Source: an uncultured Oscillospiraceae bacterium
GTDB taxonomy: Bacteria; Bacillota; Clostridia; Oscillospirales; Acutalibacteraceae
Direction: 5' to 3'
NCBI GenBank assembly: GCA_959601025.1
Contig: CAUGOD010000057.1
Coordinates: 1 to 9,877 of the forward strand
Length of the DNA stretch: 9,877 nt
A program made the translations under genes and the position numbers. Shown one piece after another: positions 6,631-9,877 of this stretch. Position 1 is the first letter of the stretch, and each line of letters opens with the position of its first letter. The notes under the pieces were generated by a model. The model saw only the letters and a program-made list of their open reading frames with translations, searched no databases and was not told the origin of the DNA.

Positions 6631-7745
6631 CGGATAATCAAATCTTTGAAACGAAACGCAAAGAAGAGATTGATAAACTAGCGCGAGAACTGCAAAACTT
6701 ATTGCCTCTTGTTTTATCAAAACACCAATTCAATACAAATAAACCTGGTGATTTAAAAGCGCAAGAACTGTCACTGCATGCCAAAATAGGCGGAAAACAT
6801 AACACATATTTAAATATTACAAATGATGTCATTACTTCACCGGATCAACTAGTTGCTATGTGGTTTGATGGAATGATTCATTATATTGAAACCGTGGATA
6901 AAGGTATGGAAGAAAGACGCGCGGCATACAACTTTCAGAAGCTCTTGACAGAGGATGAAGATTTATTAAATTACACGGTGCTGTTTCTGAAAAGAACCTA
7001 TTGGAGAAAGTATTATTCCATTTCAAAGGTACGACCAAAACCGGAAGAGGCTGAAATATGGATCGGCCAAAAAAACGCAACATATGGGATCATGATAACA
7101 CCTCGGTTTAAAAACGGAAATTGGGAAAACGATGTTAGCGAAATCCGAAATTTTCGCAAAAATTATTACACGATCGAACATATTTTAGAAACAGGATTAG
7201 TTATTCCATATCGTGAAGATATCATTGCATTTTCATCCATTAACCAGTATTTGTCCTTTTTTCTGAATTCAATGGTTCGTTTGTCCGGGTCACCTTATGA
7301 AATGCAGATTGCAGAAAAATATTGTGAATTTGTAAAGGCCAGTAAGAACCCGTATAAGATCCCGTTATTAATACCTGAATTAAGATACGCTGGTATTGAA
7401 ACAAGTCATATTTATCGCTTGGATTTTACGATTATTAATCCGTTCACTTTGCAAAAACAAGGTTTTGAGCTTTCCCCGTGGTCTACTCATGGTTACATTA
7501 AGGGTGTGAAAAACAAGACACAATTCGAAGTTAACGAGGAAGCAAAATCAAATTTTGAGAAGGAAATGAGAAAACATAAAGAATACTTCCGCAAATTCAA
7601 TATTTTTACATTAATATATACTGATGAAGACTTAAAGGATACACAAGCAATATTTGACGAAATGAAAGAATTTCTTATACCAAAAAGAGAAAATCCACAG
7701 TTGTTAGCGACAGCGCTTGAGCGATTAAAGACGTTCAAATTATAA
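6627..7745 (+). CDS. Uncharacterised protein, possible PD-(D/E)XK-like nuclease (372 aa)
   Basis: I do not recognise a named family. The start overlaps the helicase stop as ATGA and has GGAGGA (6615-6620) upstream, so the two are probably translated together. The C-terminal third shows a layout that could be a restriction-endonuclease-like core: PELRYAG with E251, YRLDF with D266, and GFELS with E281, followed by lysine-rich KNKTQ and a long charged helix (residues 300-322). A typical Lys at the E-x-K position is replaced by Ser, so the assignment is tentative. The N-terminal 200 residues are mixed helical and unassigned. No signal peptide or membrane segment is seen. The gene is much more AT-rich than the helicase before it, with AAA, AAT and TTA codons frequent, which implies a different origin. 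It appears intact. Confidence 0.8.
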   Translation: MTDNQIFETKRKEEIDKLARELQNLLPLVLSKHQFNTNKPGDLKAQELSLHAKIGGKHNTYLNITNDVITSPDQLVAMWFDGMIHYIETVDKGMEERRAAYNFQKLLTEDEDLLNYTVLFLKRTYWRKYYSISKVRPKPEEAEIWIGQKNATYGIMITPRFKNGNWENDVSEIRNFRKNYYTIEHILETGLVIPYREDIIAFSSINQYLSFFLNSMVRLSGSPYEMQIAEKYCEFVKASKNPYKIPLLIPELRYAGIETSHIYRLDFTIINPFTLQKQGFELSPWSTHGYIKGVKNKTQFEVNEEAKSNFEKEMRKHKEYFRKFNIFTLIYTDEDLKDTQAIFDEMKEFLIPKRENPQLLATALERLKTFKL

Positions 7746-7770
7746 CAATGAATCCAGGGGGAAAGAGAAA

Positions 7771-8283
7771 ATGGATAGCAAGATACATGGCCTTTCGTTA
7801 GATATAGAGCGAAGCAATCAGGACAAGCTGCGCGCCGTATTTCCCGAATGCTTCACGGAAGAAAAGCTGGACATCGACAAGCTGCTGAGCCTGTGCGGGG
7901 AATATATTGACAACGACTTTGAAAAGTACAAGTTTGAGTGGAAGGGAAAGAGCGAGTGTCTGCGTCTGGCGCAGAAGCGCTCCACCGGCACACTGCGACC
8001 CTGTCCGAAGGTTGAAAAGTATATCCGGAATGTGCAGGCGTTTGCGGATTTTGTCAGCGGTAACGCCGTAACAAAAGAAACCGTTATCGCCTACAACGAT
8101 AAGCTGGTTTCCAAAAACTACGCGGTGCGTGGCATTAATTCCATGCTGGCGGGGATCAGCAACTATGTCATTTCAAAGATGAACAAGGGTGAAAACATAA
8201 CCGTGGATAACGTGGGCAGGATTTGCAGCGCGTTGGACTGTACGCCGAACGACATCATGGAGTTCAGTAATGACAGCAAGTAA
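7771..8283 (+). CDS. Chimeric ORF: Mod methyltransferase N-terminus + tyrosine recombinase N-domain + Xre C-terminus (170 aa)
   Basis: ATG follows AGGGGGA (7756-7762), 25 bp after the preceding stop, so it looks operonic. Residues 1-79 resemble the N-terminus of type III-like Mod adenine methyltransferases: FPECFTEEKLDIDKLLSL, then YKFEWKGK, then QKRSTGTLRPCP. In Mod proteins this last motif leads to the SAM and DPPY motifs, which are absent here. Residues about 81-128 (YIRNVQAFADFV, VTKETVIAYNDKL, INSMLAGI) resemble the SAM-like core-binding domain of a phage-type tyrosine recombinase. Residues about 131-168 (YVISKMNKGENITVD, GRICSALDCTPNDIMEF) match the end of a Cro/CI HTH protein. All three are joined in frame with no stop. 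No piece keeps its catalytic part, so an enzyme function is unlikely. It is best regarded as a recombinant gene remnant. Segment boundaries are estimates. Confidence 0.75.
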   Translation: MDSKIHGLSLDIERSNQDKLRAVFPECFTEEKLDIDKLLSLCGEYIDNDFEKYKFEWKGKSECLRLAQKRSTGTLRPCPKVEKYIRNVQAFADFVSGNAVTKETVIAYNDKLVSKNYAVRGINSMLAGISNYVISKMNKGENITVDNVGRICSALDCTPNDIMEFSNDSK

Positions 8284-8295
8284 AGGGAATTTTTT

Positions 8296-8526
8296 ATGAG
8301 CAGTATTTTAACAAAGATCACGCAAAGCGTTGATTTCAAAAAGAAAGACAGAACTCCTTATATAAGCGCTGTTATCCTGATGGGCTTATTCGCCTTTCTG
8401 TTTTTGGATGCAGAATATTTATATGTGAATATGCTTGCCCGTGTGGTATCAGAGGACAAAACCTTGCTGGCACAGAACTATGCGCTCGTCCCGAGGATGT
8501 TCCCGAGCACACAATGTTCGTTATAA
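8296..8526 (+). pseudogene. MFS-like membrane protein N-terminal fragment
   Basis: ATG at 8296 has AGGGAA (8284-8289) upstream and starts 12 bp after the chimera's stop. Residues 1-64 look like the beginning of a multi-pass transporter: a charged start with KKKDRTPYI, then a hydrophobic segment ISAVILMGLFAFLFLDAEYL (about 23-42), and EDKTLLAQNYAL. I read this as MFS-like from memory of similar starts, not from a search. At about 8487 this character ends and the last dozen residues are out-of-frame translation of the vWA fragment that follows. Only one membrane segment remains, so it cannot be a transporter. Confidence 0.6.
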
Positions 8527-8831
8527 CAACCGACAGATATGAAAACGCGAGCCATATTTACGAGAGCGATCAAGCGAAAGAAATGATTGAAAGGCAGAAA
8601 GAAAAATATGGCTGGGCATTTCTCTTTATCGGTGCAAATATCGATGCTGTTGAAACTGCAAAGCATTTCGGTATCGGTGCGGACAGAGCCGTGAATTATT
8701 ACGCCGACGAAAAAGGTACTGCAGTTCTTTATGAAACGGTTATCGAAGCCATCTGCAATATGCGAGCTTCCATGTCGATTAAAGCGAATTGGAACAAGAA
8801 AATCAAAATGGATTTTAAGAGCAGAAAATGA
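8487..8831 (+). pseudogene. vWA-domain protein, C-terminal fragment
   Basis: From about 8490 the frame reads PEDVPEHTMFVITTD and continues YENASHIY, then MIERQKEKYGWAFLFIGANIDAV, then HFGIGADRAVNYYADEKGT and a tail to the TGA at 8831. This is the C-terminal portion of a von Willebrand factor A protein family common in Firmicutes. The FVITTD strand normally reads FVITTDG, with this Gly replaced by Arg here. The metal-binding DxSxS motif of the N-terminal half is missing. The ATG at 8514 is an internal methionine, not a true start; there is no ribosome site before it. The fragment is joined out of frame to the MFS-like piece. Its 3' end overlaps on the opposite strand the run-on of the transposase frame. 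Confidence 0.75.
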
Positions 8832-8878
8832 ATTACAATAAAGGAGTAAATGTAGGATTGCGAAAGATGTTGGGCATC

Positions 8879-9769
8879 GAACTCAGAAGGAGAGAGCCCG
8901 TTGAGAGGTTTCATGGGGAAGGTGTTGGAGCGGTGATTATGGACAGCGATCTGCGTTACAAAGTCGTCCAGAGAAAAGAAGGAATGACAAGAATAAAAGT
9001 GCTTCTGGTCCTCGCGATGGCTGCGTTCCACTTTGCCGTTGTGACGCGGAGTGTAAGGACGGATAAGCCTGTGGCGAATACCGAGCTGTGAGGCGGTGTT
9101 TTCAAACAGGATGGGCAGGTCCCGCTTGGAGTTGGAAAAGCGGTTGGTGAACTCAAAACCGTTGTCGGTCTGGACGCACTCGACTGTGATACCGCGGCGT
9201 TTGAACAAGGCAGTCATCTTCTGCAGGAAGTCAGCGGAGGAGTAAGTACTCTGTTCCTCATAAGCGGCGAGGAAACGCAGGCGGGTGAACTCATCAATGG
9301 TGTATTGGAAGAGGCGCAGATTCGGATCGGAAATACACTTGCGTGGGACTACCTTCAAATCGACCTGAACACGCTGGCCTGGGTAGGTCATTTGCTCATA
9401 GGGCTTGGGGCTGTAAGAATCTTTCGGCTTCGGCTGTGGGAACAGGCCCAGTTTGCGCATGACGCGGAAGAGACTCTCCGGGCGGCGGGTATAGCCGCGC
9501 TGCCTGAGACGGTACCACAGTTCTATCATACCAAGAGAGGGGTTCCTGCGACGTATATCCCGGATCAGTTTCAACTCCGTCTCAGTGTGCTGATTGGGAT
9601 GGCTGTGAGGCCGCCTTGACTGGCAGGCCAGGGATTCCGCGCTCCCGTCCCAGCGCGCCTTCCAGAAGTAGATGTACGCGCCTTATTGTACTTTCGGCTG
9701 GCGCGGCTCACCCCATATTTCATCAGGGATTGCCGATACGCCATGTCCTGTGGTTATACTCTTGCTCAT
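8879..9769 (-). pseudogene. DDE (rve) transposase, frameshifted and 3'-truncated insertion sequence
   Basis: An integrase-core transposase related to IS481/IS3-type elements. Catalytic residues are recognisable in the frame opening at 9676: D in RVQVDLK, D in VQTDNGFEF, E in GKVERSHRED, 46 residues apart for the last pair. Upstream lies QRGYTRRPESLFRVMRKLG, an HTH-linked segment. The N-terminus is in another frame: from ATG at 9744, MAYRQSLMKYGVSRASRKYNKAR. The two frames meet at about 9676-9681, consistent with a one-base deletion. A second possible start is the ATG at 9769 behind AAAGGAGG, but its frame stops early. After PLNGLSPSEF (about 8879) homology ends and the frame runs on to 8729 through the complement of the vWA fragment. 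Both the frameshift and the lost end predict no active transposase. Confidence 0.8.
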
Positions 9770-9877
9770 GAAGGATATGGCCTCCTTTCGCTTTAGTTAA
9801 GACTTGTAAACCATAAGGAGGAATAAGTTTGAAACAAACAAAGAGATAAGCCATCACCCCCAAAAAAGGCGCAAAAA
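9770..9877. other. Upstream end of the transposase element and short RBS-led frame
   Basis: On the minus strand AAAGGAGG precedes the transposase, and TGGTTTACAAGTCTTAACT (complement around 9796-9814) may belong to its terminal repeat, but no matching copy was found at the other end. On the plus strand AAGGAGG (9815-9821) leads to TTG at 9829, which encodes six codons before TAA at 9847; the frame then stays open to the window edge. It may be a broken gene start. I cannot assign it. Confidence 0.3.

Noticed and set aside
4657..6720. 687-codon open frame on the minus strand across the helicase gene
   Set aside because: It is the antisense of a GC-rich coding gene, has no recognisable motifs, and the plus strand carries clear SNF2 motifs.
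8828..9091. 87-codon plus-strand frame and the frame at 9305-9619
   Set aside because: Both are antisense shadows of the minus-strand transposase.

Overview
The window looks like a chromosomal segment of an anaerobic Gram-positive bacterium of the Clostridia, probably an Oscillospirales-type gut or sludge organism. The evidence is a GC-rich SpoIIE-type phosphatase gene followed by a group B-like [FeFe] hydrogenase, strong AGGAGG ribosome binding sites, and clostridial-style transposase, Xis and Xre genes. This assignment is an inference from gene content and codon use.

Bases 1-2403 are conserved-looking, GC-rich core: the 3' part of a SpoIIE/PP2C-type phosphatase gene (3-857), a GC-rich hairpin, then a full ferredoxin-like [FeFe] hydrogenase gene (949-2403). 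From about 2404 the sequence becomes accessory. There is a perfect 17-bp-arm hairpin at the edge of a decayed IS3-type insertion sequence (2496-2860), a gene-free stretch, an orphan excisionase-like gene on the minus strand (3122-3358), a palindromic operator candidate, and an Xre-type repressor (3507-3770) ending in a terminator.

Bases 3979-7745 hold what I read as the 5' part of a possible DNA-processing or anti-phage operon: a SNF2-type helicase and, overlapping it by ATGA, an AT-rich gene for a protein with a possible PD-(D/E)XK-like nuclease core. The helicase frame is cut by one in-frame TAG at 4960-4962, and its Walker A motif reads GLGKG instead of GLGKT/S. The next gene in the same direction begins as the N-terminus of a type III-like Mod DNA methyltransferase but loses its catalytic part. 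The helicase and the methyltransferase may have decayed together.

Bases 7771-9769 are a graveyard of joined gene pieces. An intact 170-codon frame appears to fuse Mod N-terminus, tyrosine recombinase N-terminal domain and Xre C-terminus. Next come an MFS-like N-terminal fragment fused out of frame to a vWA C-terminal fragment, and a frameshifted, 3'-truncated DDE transposase on the minus strand. The most notable points are the interrupted helicase/nuclease/Mod locus and the in-frame triple chimera. No tRNA, rRNA or CRISPR array was seen. All family assignments come from reading motifs, not from database searches.
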